Source: an uncultured Rhodocyclaceae bacterium (GTDB lineage Bacteria > Pseudomonadota > Gammaproteobacteria > Burkholderiales > Rhodocyclaceae). From it: a stretch of DNA of 64,000 nt. A model generated the notes under the pieces. It did not search any database and was not told the DNA's origin. It worked only from the letters and a program-made list of their open reading frames with translations. The position numbers were made by a program, and so were the translations under genes. Below, in pieces: positions 1 to 8,408 of this stretch. Location: the NCBI GenBank assembly GCA_907163225.1, contig OU015322.1:2643001-2707000 (forward strand). The letters run 5' to 3'. Position 1 is the first letter of the stretch; the number at the start of each line of letters is the position of its first letter.

Positions 1-1
1 G

Positions 2-544
2 GAACGCATGACCATCCACGAAGGCGATGCGCTGGCCTTCGATTTTGCCAGCATCGGCAAGAACCTCCGGCTGGTCGGCAATCTGCCCTACAACATCTCG
101 ACGCCGCTGCTCTTCCATCTGGCCGGCTACGTCGATGTCGTGCACGACATGCACTTCATGCTGCAGAAGGAAGTCGTCGAGCGCATGGTCGCCGAGCCGG
201 GCAATGCCGATTTCGGCCGCATGTCGGTCATGCTGCAATACCGTTTCTACCTCGAATGGCTGATCGACGTCCCGCCGGAAAGCTTCGACCCTCCGCCCAA
301 GGTTCAGTCGGCGGTCGTTCGGCTGATTCCGAAACCGGTTTCGGAACTCACCGCCAAAAGCCAGGAAAAACTCTCGCAAGTCGCCCTGACCGCCTTCTCC
401 CAGCGCCGCAAGATGCTACGCAACACGATGAAGAGCCTGCTCAACGATGCCGCTTTCGAGGAACTCGGCATCGCGCCAACCCTGCGCCCCGAGGATGTTT
501 CAGTCGAGGATTACGTTCGGATTGCCAATTTCCTCGCTTGTTGA
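2..544 (+). CDS. rsmA: 16S rRNA dimethyladenosine transferase RsmA (KsgA), C-terminal part
   Basis: This is the last 180 residues of the enzyme that dimethylates two adjacent adenines near the 3' end of 16S rRNA late in small-subunit assembly. The start lies before the window, so the gene is partial. The visible part opens in the SAM-methyltransferase fold and carries the catalytic NLPYNIS motif about 25 residues in. It continues into the helical C-terminal domain with the typical [14 protein letters not shown] stretch. Family members are about 260-270 residues, so roughly the N-terminal third is missing only because of the window edge. The frame is open to base 2, and the stop is TGA at 542-544. 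Confidence 0.96.
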   Translation, partial: ERMTIHEGDALAFDFASIGKNLRLVGNLPYNISTPLLFHLAGYVDVVHDMHFMLQKEVVERMVAEPGNADFGRMSVMLQYRFYLEWLIDVPPESFDPPPKVQSAVVRLIPKPVSELTAKSQEKLSQVALTAFSQRRKMLRNTMKSLLNDAAFEELGIAPTLRPEDVSVEDYVRIANFLAC

Positions 545-583
545 GAGACTATGGCAATTCGATTGTCCGACGTGGGGTTGAGA

Positions 584-1066
584 ATGATTAAAATCTTTGC
601 AACAGCACTGGCCTTGATTTGCGCTTCACCGCTATTTGCCCAGTCCGATGTGGCAGCGGATAACTCTATCCCCTCTTCTTTCCTGCGCTTGAACGACTTG
701 GAGGCTCGCGGTGCGGTTCAGCTTTCGGCTTCCGAGCTCAGGGCCTTGCTCCCGGGGGCTAAGGTGAAAAACCTTACTCGGCAAGGAAGCACCCGCTATT
801 GGACCAACGATTCAAGCGGCGATTTTGTCGCGTCGACGGATGGAAAAGGTGGCCACGGGAGGGCTGTTGCTGGTGTGGGTCGTTCCAATACTGGCGTGGG
901 TACCTGGCATCTTGCTGACAATGGAACTTACTGTGTTCAGATTGAATGGAAGGGCTCATCTGAGCAGTGGTGCCGCTATATTTTCCGGATGGAAAATAAA
1001 TATTATGGCGTGAAGTCGCTAAAGGATGGCGCAGCGGTAGCCTACGAATACGACTTCACGAAGTAG
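584..1066 (+). CDS. Small secreted protein of unknown function
   Basis: About 160 residues with a clear N-terminal signal peptide (MIKIFATALALICASPLFAQ) and a predicted cleavage after Ala-Gln. The mature part has two cysteines near the C-terminus (YCVQIEW and QWCRYIF), which could form a disulfide. The region around GTWHLADNGTYCVQ resembles small periplasmic proteins of the DUF995 kind, but I cannot assign it firmly. The ATG at 584 is preferred because the signal peptide begins there. An in-frame ATG at 551 would add 11 residues that do not fit a signal peptide. It follows rsmA by 39 bases on the same strand and is lower in GC than its neighbours. Confidence 0.75.
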   Translation: MIKIFATALALICASPLFAQSDVAADNSIPSSFLRLNDLEARGAVQLSASELRALLPGAKVKNLTRQGSTRYWTNDSSGDFVASTDGKGGHGRAVAGVGRSNTGVGTWHLADNGTYCVQIEWKGSSEQWCRYIFRMENKYYGVKSLKDGAAVAYEYDFTK

Positions 1067-1178
1067 TCCTTCCGGGCTTTTTCCGAATATTGAAGAGAGT
1101 GGCAAGCAGACGAAAAAGGCGGATCAGGTTGCCCTCTCCGCCTTCTGCAAAAAGCTCGGAAAGCTTTGTGCTGTCTTG

Positions 1179-1370
1179 TTACTGCTGCGCCGGGCAGGTC
1201 TTGATGCCGAGCAGCGTGTAGGCCGGGCACCAGCCCATCAAGCCGGTGGCCAGGGGCACAATGCCGATGTAGCCCCAGACCGGCAACATGCCGGCTGCGG
1301 TAGCGCCGATCAGGCCGGCGCCGGCAACGATGCGAAGGATTTTGTCGATACCGCCAACATTTGCAGCCAT
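1179..1370 (-). CDS. DUF2892 (YgaP-like) inner membrane protein
   Basis: A 63-residue protein that is almost entirely two hydrophobic segments (IVAGAGLIGATAAGMLPVWG and YIGIVPLATGLMGWCPAY). It has the family signature of an N-terminal NVGGIDKILRI stretch and GWCPAYTLLGIKTC near the end. DUF2892 proteins are small membrane proteins often found beside rhodanese or redox genes; their function is not settled. The two cysteines in WCPAY and KTCPAQQ are conserved in the family. It lies just downstream of the Crp/Fnr regulator on the same strand, with a gap of about 70 bases, so the two may be co-transcribed or the regulator may control it. Confidence 0.88.
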   Translation of the reverse strand: MAANVGGIDKILRIVAGAGLIGATAAGMLPVWGYIGIVPLATGLMGWCPAYTLLGIKTCPAQQ

Positions 1371-1442
1371 GGTGTTTTCTCCGTCAGGTTATGTGTACAA
1401 CGCCAATGTAACGGTCTGGCCGGTGGGCGTATGTAACCTCGG

Positions 1443-2111
1443 TCACACAGCTGCGAGTTTCTGCAAACCCTCGCGGTCGATGATGCTGAGTTGTTCGCGC
1501 CCGAGCGCGACCAGTCCCTGATCGGCAAAGCCCTTGAGCAGGCGGCTGACGATTTCGCGGACGCTCCCCAGTTCGTCGGCCAGTTGCTGGTGGGTGACAT
1601 TGAGCACGGCTTCATTGCGGGCCAGAATCAGCTTGGCCAGACGCTGGTCGAGCCGCGCGAAGGCGACTTCTTCGACCAGTTGCATGAGTTCGCCGATGCG
1701 GTCGGCGAAAAGGTGAAAAACGAAGTCGCGGAACGGGGCGTGTTCGACCATGAGCCCAGCAAAGGCGGGCACCGGCAGGGCGAGCAGGGTCAGCGGGGTT
1801 TCGGCGATGCCGCGCGCGTTGTACTCGGTGTGGCCGAGCAGGCAGCTCGATGAAATGATGCACGAGCCGCCCGGTGTGACCCGGTAGAGCATCAGCTCCC
1901 GGCCGCTGGCCGCCAGCTTGATGACCTTGATGCTGCCTTCGAGCAGAAGCGGAAAGCCTTGGCAGGGCTGGTGTTCGGCAAAAACCTGGGTGCCGGCTGG
2001 CAGGTGCATGACGGCTTGTGGTGGCAACAGGGCGGCGAGCCGGTCGTCTGGCAGGCTGCTCAGCGCCGGATACAAATTCAGCACTTTTTCCCGGTTGACC
2101 GCAGCATTCAT
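1443..2111 (-). CDS. Crp/Fnr family transcriptional regulator
   Basis: A 222-residue one-component regulator. The N-terminal cyclic-nucleotide-binding fold spans about residues 15-135 (LPAGTQVFAEHQPCQGFPLLLEGSIKV, split by loops). The C-terminal winged helix has the recognition segment HQQLADELGSVREIVSRLLKGF. Cysteines sit in the first half (HQPCQGF, GGSCIISSSCLLGH) but do not match the Fnr iron-sulfur pattern, so the ligand is unknown. The start at 2111 is chosen because it lies 3 bases after the stop of xthA; the frame upstream is antisense-like low-complexity Arg/Pro. The first dozen codons (MNAAVNREKVLNL) coincide with one copy of the dispersed CGGTCRACC element, unusual for a start region. 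Confidence 0.9.
   Translation of the reverse strand: MNAAVNREKVLNLYPALSSLPDDRLAALLPPQAVMHLPAGTQVFAEHQPCQGFPLLLEGSIKVIKLAASGRELMLYRVTPGGSCIISSSCLLGHTEYNARGIAETPLTLLALPVPAFAGLMVEHAPFRDFVFHLFADRIGELMQLVEEVAFARLDQRLAKLILARNEAVLNVTHQQLADELGSVREIVSRLLKGFADQGLVALGREQLSIIDREGLQKLAAV
2074..2104 (-). repeat. CGGTCRACC element, copy 1
   Basis: Core CGGTTGACCG at 2092-2101 (reverse orientation), with the A/T tracts at 2083-2089 and 2074-2079. It overlaps the first codons of the Crp/Fnr gene (AAVNREKV). Confidence 0.85.
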
Positions 2112-2113
2112 GC

Positions 2114-2881
2114 TTATCCGCCTATCTCGGCCCACACCGGGGCGTGGTCCGAGGGCCGTTCCAGCTTGCGCGGGGCGCGGTCGACGCCGGCTGCCGTGCA
2201 GCTTTCGGCCAGCAGCTTGGAGAGCAGAATGTGGTCGATACGCAGGCCTTGGTTCTTCTGGAAGCCGAGCATCCGGTAATCCCACCAGGAAAAGGTCTTT
2301 TCCGGCTGCTCGAAGAGCCGGAAGCTGTCGCTCAGGCCGAGGCCGATGAAGCGCTGGAAGGCTGCCCGCTCCTTAGGGGAGACGAGAATGCCGTCGGCCC
2401 AGCGTTTCGGGTCGTGCACATCGCGGTCGTCCGGGGCGATGTTGTAGTCGCCGCACAGCGCCAGCTTCGGGTGCCTGGCCATTTCCTCGCCCAGCCAGAC
2501 GGCCAGCGCATCGAGCCAGCGCAGTTTGTAGTCGTACTTGTCGCAGCCGACCTCCTGACCGTTCGGCATGTAGGCGCAGATGACGCGGGTGTCGCCGACT
2601 GTGCCGCTGATCAGGCGCTTCTGTTCGTCCGGAAAATGTGGGTTGCCGCAAACGACATCGGTGATCGGTTCGCGGGCGAGCAGGGCGACGCCGTTGTACG
2701 TCTTCTGGCCGGAAAACGCGACGTGATAACCGGCCGCCTCAATCTCGGCGCGCGGAAATTTGTGGTCTTCAAGCTTCAGTTCCTGCAGGCACAATGCGTC
2801 CGGCCTGGCCGAAGCCAGCCAGTCGAGCAGGTGCGGCAGGCGAACCTTGAGCGAATTGACGTTCCAGGCGGCAATCTTCAC
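2114..2881 (-). CDS. xthA: Exodeoxyribonuclease III
   Basis: A 255-residue AP endonuclease / 3'-5' exonuclease of the exonuclease-endonuclease-phosphatase fold, acting in base excision repair. It starts with MKIAAWNVNSLKVRL and contains the metal and catalytic motifs LCLQELKLED, CGDYNIAP and the terminal SDHAPVWAEI. The length is normal for the family. Its start overlaps the stop of the upstream glutaredoxin-like gene by 4 bases (ATGA-type overlap), and its stop abuts the regulator gene, so the three minus-strand genes look like one transcript. Confidence 0.96.
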   Translation of the reverse strand: MKIAAWNVNSLKVRLPHLLDWLASARPDALCLQELKLEDHKFPRAEIEAAGYHVAFSGQKTYNGVALLAREPITDVVCGNPHFPDEQKRLISGTVGDTRVICAYMPNGQEVGCDKYDYKLRWLDALAVWLGEEMARHPKLALCGDYNIAPDDRDVHDPKRWADGILVSPKERAAFQRFIGLGLSDSFRLFEQPEKTFSWWDYRMLGFQKNQGLRIDHILLSKLLAESCTAAGVDRAPRKLERPSDHAPVWAEIGG

Positions 2882-3366
2882 TTGCCCTGGCCGCCTGCTG
2901 TCTTGGTGGCGTTCGCCGACGTCTTCGGATAACCGGCAAGGTCGAGCAGATTGTCGTAGGCGCCCGCTTCGTAGCCGCGGAAGCGTTGGTTGCCGACCTT
3001 CAGCGAGGGGACGAAGAAATCGCCAACCAGCTCCTTCAGTTCAGCCACTTCTTCCGGCTTTTGCACCATTTTTTCGGTGAAGGGCACGCCCCGCGTAGTC
3101 AGCTGCTCGCGAGCGCTTTTGCATTCGGCCACGCAGTCGGCCGAGGTGTACAGCGTGACCGGAAAAGCCTCGGACGCCCGCTTGGTGGCAAAGGACATGC
3201 CGTCGCTGGTTTCCGGCTTGCCGCCCAGTTTGACGAGCCCTTTCGTCCGGCCTGGCGGCGGGGTATCGGAAACGACCGTCTGGCCGCTACCGTCAGTCCA
3301 GCGATAAGTTTCGGCCTGCACGCCGATGGTGGCCAGAACGAGACACAAGGAAAGCAGATGGCGCAT
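2878..3366 (-). CDS. Secreted DUF4124 / glutaredoxin-like protein
   Basis: A 162-residue exported protein. It has a signal peptide (MRHLLSLCLVLATIGVQA), then a DUF4124 segment (YRWTDGSGQTVVSDTPPPG), then a glutaredoxin-like fold beginning at FPVTLYTSADC. The redox motif reads CVAEC rather than the classical CxxC of glutaredoxins, so activity may differ. The FVPSLKVGNQRFRGYEAG stretch matches the cis-proline region and glutathione-binding loop of glutaredoxins. Its stop overlaps the xthA start by 4 bases. A periplasmic thiol role is inferred from family resemblance only. Confidence 0.85.
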   Translation of the reverse strand: MRHLLSLCLVLATIGVQAETYRWTDGSGQTVVSDTPPPGRTKGLVKLGGKPETSDGMSFATKRASEAFPVTLYTSADCVAECKSAREQLTTRGVPFTEKMVQKPEEVAELKELVGDFFVPSLKVGNQRFRGYEAGAYDNLLDLAGYPKTSANATKTAGGQGK

Positions 3367-3384
3367 GGTTTCTCCCTGAAACGC

Positions 3385-5439
3385 TTAGGCCGCAATCATA
3401 CCGCTATGGCGAAGCAGCGCGTCTACGCTTGGCTCACGACCGCGGAACGCCTTGAACGATTCGATGGCCGGGCGCGAACCGCCGACCGACAGGATTTCGT
3501 CGAGGAAGCGCTTGCCAACGGTGGCATCGAACGGGTTGCCGGCTTCTTCGAAGGCCGCATAGGCGTCGGCCGACAACACTTCGGCCCACTTGTAGCTGAA
3601 GTAGCCAGCTCCGTAGCCGCCACCGAAAATGTGCGAGAAGCTGTTCGGGAAACGGTGCCACTCGGGCGGCAGCAGCACGGCCACTTCCTTGCGCACGTCG
3701 TTGAGCACGTCCATTACGGTCAACCCGGATTTCGGGTCAAAATCGGAATGGATCAACATGTCGAACAGCGAGAATTCGATCTGGCGGACGGCCATCATGC
3801 CGCTCTGGAAGTTCTTGGCGGCCAGCATCTTGTCGAACAGCTCGCGCGGCAGCGTGGCGCCGGTATCCACATGCGCGGTCATCCCCTCGACGACTTCCCA
3901 TTCCCAGCAGTAGTTTTCCATGAACTGCGAGGGCAGTTCGACGGCATCCCACTCGACGCCGTGGATGCCCGACACGCCGAGCTCTTCACCGCGCGTTAGC
4001 AGGTGGTGCAGGCCGTGACCGGTTTCGTGGAAGAGCGTCGTAACGTCATCGTGCGTGAAGGTGGCCGGTTTGCCGCCGTTCGGGCGTGAGAAATTGCAAT
4101 TGAGGTAGGCAATCGGTTTCTGGATGCCGTTGAGCACCCGGCGCCGCGAGCGGGCTTCGTCCATCCAGGCGCCGCCGCGCTTGGTTTCGCGGGCATAGAG
4201 GTCGAGGTAGAACTGGCCGACCAGATCGCCGGCCGGTGTTTCCAGGCGGTAGAAACGGACGTCCTCGTGCCAGACCGGTGCCGTATCCGGCTTGACCTTG
4301 ACGTTGAACAGGCTCTCGATAACCTTGAACAGGCCGCCAAGCACCTTGGGTTCGGTGAAATACTGCTTCACCTCCTGCTCGGAGAACGCATAGCGGGCCT
4401 GCAGCAGCTTTTCGGAAACGTAGGCCGCATCCCATGGCTGGAAGTCGGTCAGGCCGAGTTCATCCTTGGCGAAAGCACGCAGCTCGGCGATGTCCTTTTC
4501 GGCAAACGGCTTGGCCTTGGCCGCCAGTTCGCGCAGGAAAGCGAGCACCTGGGCCGGCGTGTCGGCCATTTTCGGGGCCAGCGACACTTCGGCGAAGTTA
4601 TTGAAACCGAGCATTTTGGCGTCTTCGACACGCAATTCCAGCATGCGCTGGATGATCGGCGTGTTGTCCCATTCCGCCTTGCTCGAACCATCGGGGAATT
4701 CGGCGGCGCGCGTCGCGTAGGCGCGGTACATGCGGGCGCGCAGGTCGCGGTTGTCGGCGTACTGCATGACCGGGCCGTAGGACGGGGCCTGCAGGCTGAA
4801 ACGCCAGCCCTCGACGCCGGCCTTTTCGGCGGCGGTCTTCGCGGCTTCCTTGGCATCGTCGGGCAGACCGGCGAGCAGGGCTTCGTCGGTGACAACTTCG
4901 GAAAAAGCATTGGTCGCGTCGAGCAGGTTTTCGGCAAACTTGGCCGAGAGCTGCGACAGCTCTTCCATGATGGCCTGGAAGCGCGGCTTCTGGTCTTCCG
5001 GCAACTCGGCGCCGGACAGGCGGAAGTCGCGCACTTCGTTGTTGACGACCTTTTTCTGTTCGACGGTCAATGTGGCGTACTCCGCACTCTCGCGCAGCGC
5101 CTTGTATTTCTCGAACAGCTTGAGGTTCTGGCCGAGTTCAGCGTAGAAACGCGAGACTTCCGGCAGCATCTCGTTGTACGCCTCGCGCCAGGCGGGGATG
5201 TCATTGACCGAATGCAGGTGGCCGACGATGCCCCAGGCCCGGCCGAAAGGCTCCAGACCATCGGACAGCGCACCGGCGAAGTCTTTCCAGGTGGCCGGCG
5301 TGGTGTCGGCGGTCAGGCGCTCGATCAGCTCGCGGCCGGCGGTCAGGAGCGATTCGATGGCCGGTTTGACGTGGTCGGGCTGAACGGTGTCGAAGCGCGG
5401 GAGGTCGGAGAAGTCGAGCAGGGGGTTGGCGGTCGTCAT
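3385..5439 (-). CDS. prlC: Oligopeptidase A
   Basis: A 684-residue M3 family zinc metallopeptidase that degrades short peptides in the cytoplasm, including signal peptide fragments. The zinc motif HETGH is at about residues 471-475 (LFHETGHGLHHLLTRG), followed by the downstream glutamate region GVEWDAVELPSQFMENYCWE that completes the site. The N-terminal NPLLDFSDLPRFD is typical of PrlC. The length is normal (about 680). It sits 19 bases upstream of the DUF4124 gene on the same strand and probably leads that small operon. Confidence 0.96.
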   Translation of the reverse strand: MTTANPLLDFSDLPRFDTVQPDHVKPAIESLLTAGRELIERLTADTTPATWKDFAGALSDGLEPFGRAWGIVGHLHSVNDIPAWREAYNEMLPEVSRFYAELGQNLKLFEKYKALRESAEYATLTVEQKKVVNNEVRDFRLSGAELPEDQKPRFQAIMEELSQLSAKFAENLLDATNAFSEVVTDEALLAGLPDDAKEAAKTAAEKAGVEGWRFSLQAPSYGPVMQYADNRDLRARMYRAYATRAAEFPDGSSKAEWDNTPIIQRMLELRVEDAKMLGFNNFAEVSLAPKMADTPAQVLAFLRELAAKAKPFAEKDIAELRAFAKDELGLTDFQPWDAAYVSEKLLQARYAFSEQEVKQYFTEPKVLGGLFKVIESLFNVKVKPDTAPVWHEDVRFYRLETPAGDLVGQFYLDLYARETKRGGAWMDEARSRRRVLNGIQKPIAYLNCNFSRPNGGKPATFTHDDVTTLFHETGHGLHHLLTRGEELGVSGIHGVEWDAVELPSQFMENYCWEWEVVEGMTAHVDTGATLPRELFDKMLAAKNFQSGMMAVRQIEFSLFDMLIHSDFDPKSGLTVMDVLNDVRKEVAVLLPPEWHRFPNSFSHIFGGGYGAGYFSYKWAEVLSADAYAAFEEAGNPFDATVGKRFLDEILSVGGSRPAIESFKAFRGREPSVDALLRHSGMIAA

Positions 5440-5454
5440 TTTTAGTTTCCAGGC

Positions 5455-5483
5455 AAGAAAAACGGGCGGTCAGGCCGCCCGTT
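5455..5483 (-). terminator. Rho-independent terminator after the DUF2189 gene
   Basis: A 9-base-pair GC-rich stem (AACGGGCGG / CCGCCCGTT, 5461-5469 and 5475-5483) with a 5-base loop is followed on the minus strand by a T-rich tail. It lies 20 bases past the stop of the DUF2189 gene and just before prlC, so it separates the two transcripts. Confidence 0.8.
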
Positions 5484-5502
5484 GGATCTGGGGGCAGACC
5501 CC

Positions 5503-6276
5503 CTATTCTACAAGTTCGCGGTAGGCATGCCACGAGGCATGACCAAGAATCGGCATGATGATGACAAGCCCGAAAAGCAGGGTGGCGAACCCGAGCAGGG
5601 TCAGGCCGACGAGCAGGGCGGCCCACAGCAGCAGCGGGGCGGCATTGCGCACGAAGGCGCGCAGGCTGGTCATCATGGCCGTGGCCACGTCGGTGTCGCG
5701 GTCAAGCATGAGCGGCACCGCAACGACGCTCAACGCATAGACGAAAAGCGCCAATACGCCGCCGAGCAGGAACCAGGTGGCGGTGAACGCGAGGTGCTGG
5801 CCGTCGAAGAGGATTTCGTTGAGGTAGGCGCTGGCCATCGGCGCAGAGTCGGCGCCGATCAGGGCGAAGGCGACGGCAGAAAAGCGTTCCCACAACAGCA
5901 TGATGAGCGCCAGGATCAGGCCGAAAAAGGCCAGCGACTGGCCATTGCGCCGGAAGCATTTGAGCGAGTCGATGAACAGGATCTTCTCGCCAGCCTCGGT
6001 GCGCCGGCTCAACTCGTACAGCCCGGCAGCGAGCAGCGGCGCGACGAGGAAGAAACCGGAGATGGAAACCGAGAGCAGATGCGGGCTCTGGAGCAAGGCG
6101 AGGATGATGAAGTCACCGCCCAGTGCGAAGAGCAGGCCATAAGCCAGCGAGGGCAGCGGATTGGCCTTGACGTCCTGCCAGCCAGCACGCAGCCAGTGCA
6201 AGGGGCGGTCAGCAGCAATGCGCCGGATGTGGGGTAAGGGCACCCCTTGCGCATGGAAATCGGAAAGCGGGTTCAT
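5503..6276 (-). CDS. DUF2189 integral membrane protein
   Basis: A 257-residue protein with six or so hydrophobic segments, matching the DUF2189 family (N-terminal VPLPHIRRIAADRPLHWL, then GWQDVKANPLPSLAYGLLFA). The pattern of a short cytoplasmic N-terminus followed by paired membrane helices is typical. The function of the family is unknown; members often occur near cytochrome oxidase genes, which are not seen here. It has its own terminator and a long upstream region, so it is probably a single-gene transcript. Confidence 0.88.
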   Translation of the reverse strand: MNPLSDFHAQGVPLPHIRRIAADRPLHWLRAGWQDVKANPLPSLAYGLLFALGGDFIILALLQSPHLLSVSISGFFLVAPLLAAGLYELSRRTEAGEKILFIDSLKCFRRNGQSLAFFGLILALIMLLWERFSAVAFALIGADSAPMASAYLNEILFDGQHLAFTATWFLLGGVLALFVYALSVVAVPLMLDRDTDVATAMMTSLRAFVRNAAPLLLWAALLVGLTLLGFATLLFGLVIIMPILGHASWHAYRELVE

Positions 6277-6721
6277 GGCAGCCTCCTCTGTCAGGGTTAC
6301 GGACGTTTGACCGGGGGGGCGGGGACGGGGTTCAGTTGGAGATAGGGCAGCGATCGGCTAGGTGCGGTTGCGGCCATTGCTAAAACAAGCGGACAATCGA
6401 CTATGCAACGTGTATGCTTTCTGTATTATTTGTCTCTGGTGCCGGCGAAAATTCGAGCCTGGCCCCTTTGATCAGTTCTCGATACGCATATGTCGGCGTA
6501 CTTTACAGTGCGGGGGGGCTGGAAGTCAGGGGTGGGTGCAAGTGACTAATTGAATGTGTTTTTTATTAGTGGCATCTTAGTTGCTTGACCGAGTTTAGAA
6601 AGACTGATTTTGCGCAGTAGGATTGAGTCGGCAATAAATTGGTATGCGAGGTCGGTTTTTTACATGGGTGTCAAGCGACTTCCCGTAGATTCAATTTTTC
6701 AACTACTAAGGGGTGATAAAA
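6277..6721. other. Intergenic region with low-GC stretch; no gene supported
   Basis: About 445 bases between divergent genes. GC drops markedly after about 6400. Short frames here have no start signal or recognisable protein. It must hold the promoters of both the DUF2189 gene and the PEP-CTERM gene. A segment at about 6447-6470 (GAAAATTCGAGCCTGGCCCC) resembles a commonly repeated bacterial end sequence and may be a mobile-element remnant. An AAGGGG Shine-Dalgarno at 6708-6713 supports the 6722 start. Confidence 0.6.
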
Positions 6722-7306
6722 ATGATCATGCGAAAATTTGTCCTTTGCCTTATTGCTCTTCTCTGTTCCGCGGCCGCGAACGCAGGCATTGTATATAACG
6801 TCAATCGGGCGATTGGTGCGGGGAGTGTTACCGGCTTTGTTGAAACAGACGGAACGCTCGGGGTTATTGACAGCAGTAACATCCTTAACTGGACCCTGAC
6901 TTTGACTTCCAGTAGTCTTTCAGGTGGGTCGCCGGATACAATAACGAGCGCCACTGCTATTCAAACAAACCTGTCCTTTGGCGCGACTACGGCAACATCA
7001 ACCAGCATACTGTTCGACTTTGGAGCAGCTGGAAATAATTACTTCCTTCTGCAAGGCGGTGATGCGAATTACTGGTGCGTACAGACGAACGGGTGTTGGG
7101 ATTTGGGCGGAGCTGGTGAAGCAATGGGGTTTGGACCGAACGGCGGCGGCATGTGGGCGGAAATCGTTCGCGATGGACAGCAAGGGCTTATCGAAATCGC
7201 GTCTACGAACGCGAATGTGCCAGAACCGGGTTCGCTCGCACTCATTGCGCTAGGTATCGCAGGTCTTGGATTCACGCGTGGCGGTAACAATAAGAAGCGT
7301 GCCTAA
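6722..7306 (+). CDS. PEP-CTERM sorting domain protein
   Basis: About 194 residues, secreted. It has a signal peptide (MRKFVLCLIALLCSAAANA), a Ser/Thr/Gly-rich beta-type middle section, and a C-terminal PEP-CTERM tail. The tail comprises VPEPGSLALIALGIAG, a short hydrophobic helix and a basic end (NNKKRA). In species with exosortase EpsH such proteins are cleaved and anchored or released as envelope or exopolysaccharide-associated proteins; the sorting enzyme is not in this window. The ATG at 6722 is chosen because an AAGGGG ribosome site lies 8 bases upstream; 6728 is possible. The lower GC and codon use differ from neighbours, as is common for PEP-CTERM genes. Confidence 0.9.
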   Translation: MIMRKFVLCLIALLCSAAANAGIVYNVNRAIGAGSVTGFVETDGTLGVIDSSNILNWTLTLTSSSLSGGSPDTITSATAIQTNLSFGATTATSTSILFDFGAAGNNYFLLQGGDANYWCVQTNGCWDLGGAGEAMGFGPNGGGMWAEIVRDGQQGLIEIASTNANVPEPGSLALIALGIAGLGFTRGGNNKKRA

Positions 7307-7389
7307 TTTGGCAACGCGAGCATGATCGGTCGAGGCTGCCTGCAAATAATTTCTCATCGACCTCGTATCCCCAGTTCGGGATCGCAAAA

Positions 7390-7420
7390 CAAAAAACGCC
7401 CGCGCAACGCGGGCGTTTTT
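7390..7420. terminator. Bidirectional rho-independent terminator
   Basis: A perfect 9-base-pair stem (ACGCCCGCG 7396-7404, CGCGGGCGT 7408-7416) with a 3-base loop is flanked by an A-run on the left and a T-run on the right. It can stop both the PEP-CTERM gene (plus) and purC (minus), which converge here. Confidence 0.92.
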
Positions 7421-7438
7421 CTTGAAGCTGACGGTTGC

Positions 7439-8371
7439 TTACAGCGTCTTGCCGGTGAGCTTTTCGTAGGCCTCTATGTACTTGGCGCTGGTCTTGGCGA
7501 TAACGTCGGCCGGCAGTTTGGGGCCGGGGGCGACTTTGCCCCAGTCCAGGGTTTCGAGGTAGTCGCGGACGAACTGCTTGTCGTAGGAGGGCGGGTTCTT
7601 GCCTTCTTCGTACTGGTCAGCCGGCCAGAAACGCGAGGAGTCCGGGGTCAGGGCTTCGTCGATCAGGTGCAGGGTGCCGGTGGCGTCGATGCCGAATTCG
7701 AACTTGGTGTCGGCGATGATGATGCCGCGGCCCTTGGCGTAGGCGCAGGCTTCTTCGTAAAGGCGGATGGCGGCGATGCGGGCTTCGTCGGCCAGTTGGG
7801 CGCCATTCTTGCCGGTGCAGGCCAGAGCTTCGGCGAGGTCGGCGCCGCAATGGGCCTGGGCGACCGGGAAGGAGACGTTTTCGTCATGGTCGCCGACGGC
7901 AGCCTTGGTGGCCGGGGTGAAGATCGGGGAGGGCAGCTTGGCGGCCATCTTGAGGCCGGCCGGCAGGGCGATGCCGCAGATGGCGCCAGTTTCCTTGTAG
8001 TCCTTCCAGCCGGAGCCGATGACATAGCCGCGGACGACGGCTTCGATGGGCAGGGGCTTGAGGCGCTTGACGACAACGGCGCGGCCACGGACCTGCTCGC
8101 GCTCGTTTTCGGCGACGACGGTTTCCGGGTCGATGCCGGTCAGTTGATTGGGGACGACGTGGCCGAGCTTTTCAAACCAGAAGTTGGCGACGGCTTGCAG
8201 GACTTCGCCCTTGCGCGGGATCGGGTCCGGCAGGATGACGTCGAAGGCGGAGAGGCGGTCGGAGGTGACGATCAGCAGCTTGTCGGGGTCGACGGCGTAG
8301 ATGTCGCGGACTTTGCCTTTATTGAGCAACTTCAGGCTGGTGATGGAGGATTCGAAAAGCGGAGCGGTCAC
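7439..8371 (-). CDS. purC: Phosphoribosylaminoimidazole-succinocarboxamide synthase
   Basis: A 310-residue SAICAR synthetase, which joins CAIR and aspartate in de novo purine synthesis. It begins with [30 protein letters not shown] (loop motifs binding ATP; separate segments) and has [12 protein letters not shown] and the DTKFEFGID region near the active site. It is the longer, about 300-residue, form common in betaproteobacteria and yeast rather than the 237-residue E. coli type. It stands alone, with a terminator immediately after its stop. Confidence 0.96.
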   Translation of the reverse strand: MTAPLFESSITSLKLLNKGKVRDIYAVDPDKLLIVTSDRLSAFDVILPDPIPRKGEVLQAVANFWFEKLGHVVPNQLTGIDPETVVAENEREQVRGRAVVVKRLKPLPIEAVVRGYVIGSGWKDYKETGAICGIALPAGLKMAAKLPSPIFTPATKAAVGDHDENVSFPVAQAHCGADLAEALACTGKNGAQLADEARIAAIRLYEEACAYAKGRGIIIADTKFEFGIDATGTLHLIDEALTPDSSRFWPADQYEEGKNPPSYDKQFVRDYLETLDWGKVAPGPKLPADVIAKTSAKYIEAYEKLTGKTL

Positions 8372-8408
8372 GGCAGATTTCCCGAAAGCAAAAAAGGAAG
8401 ATTATAAA

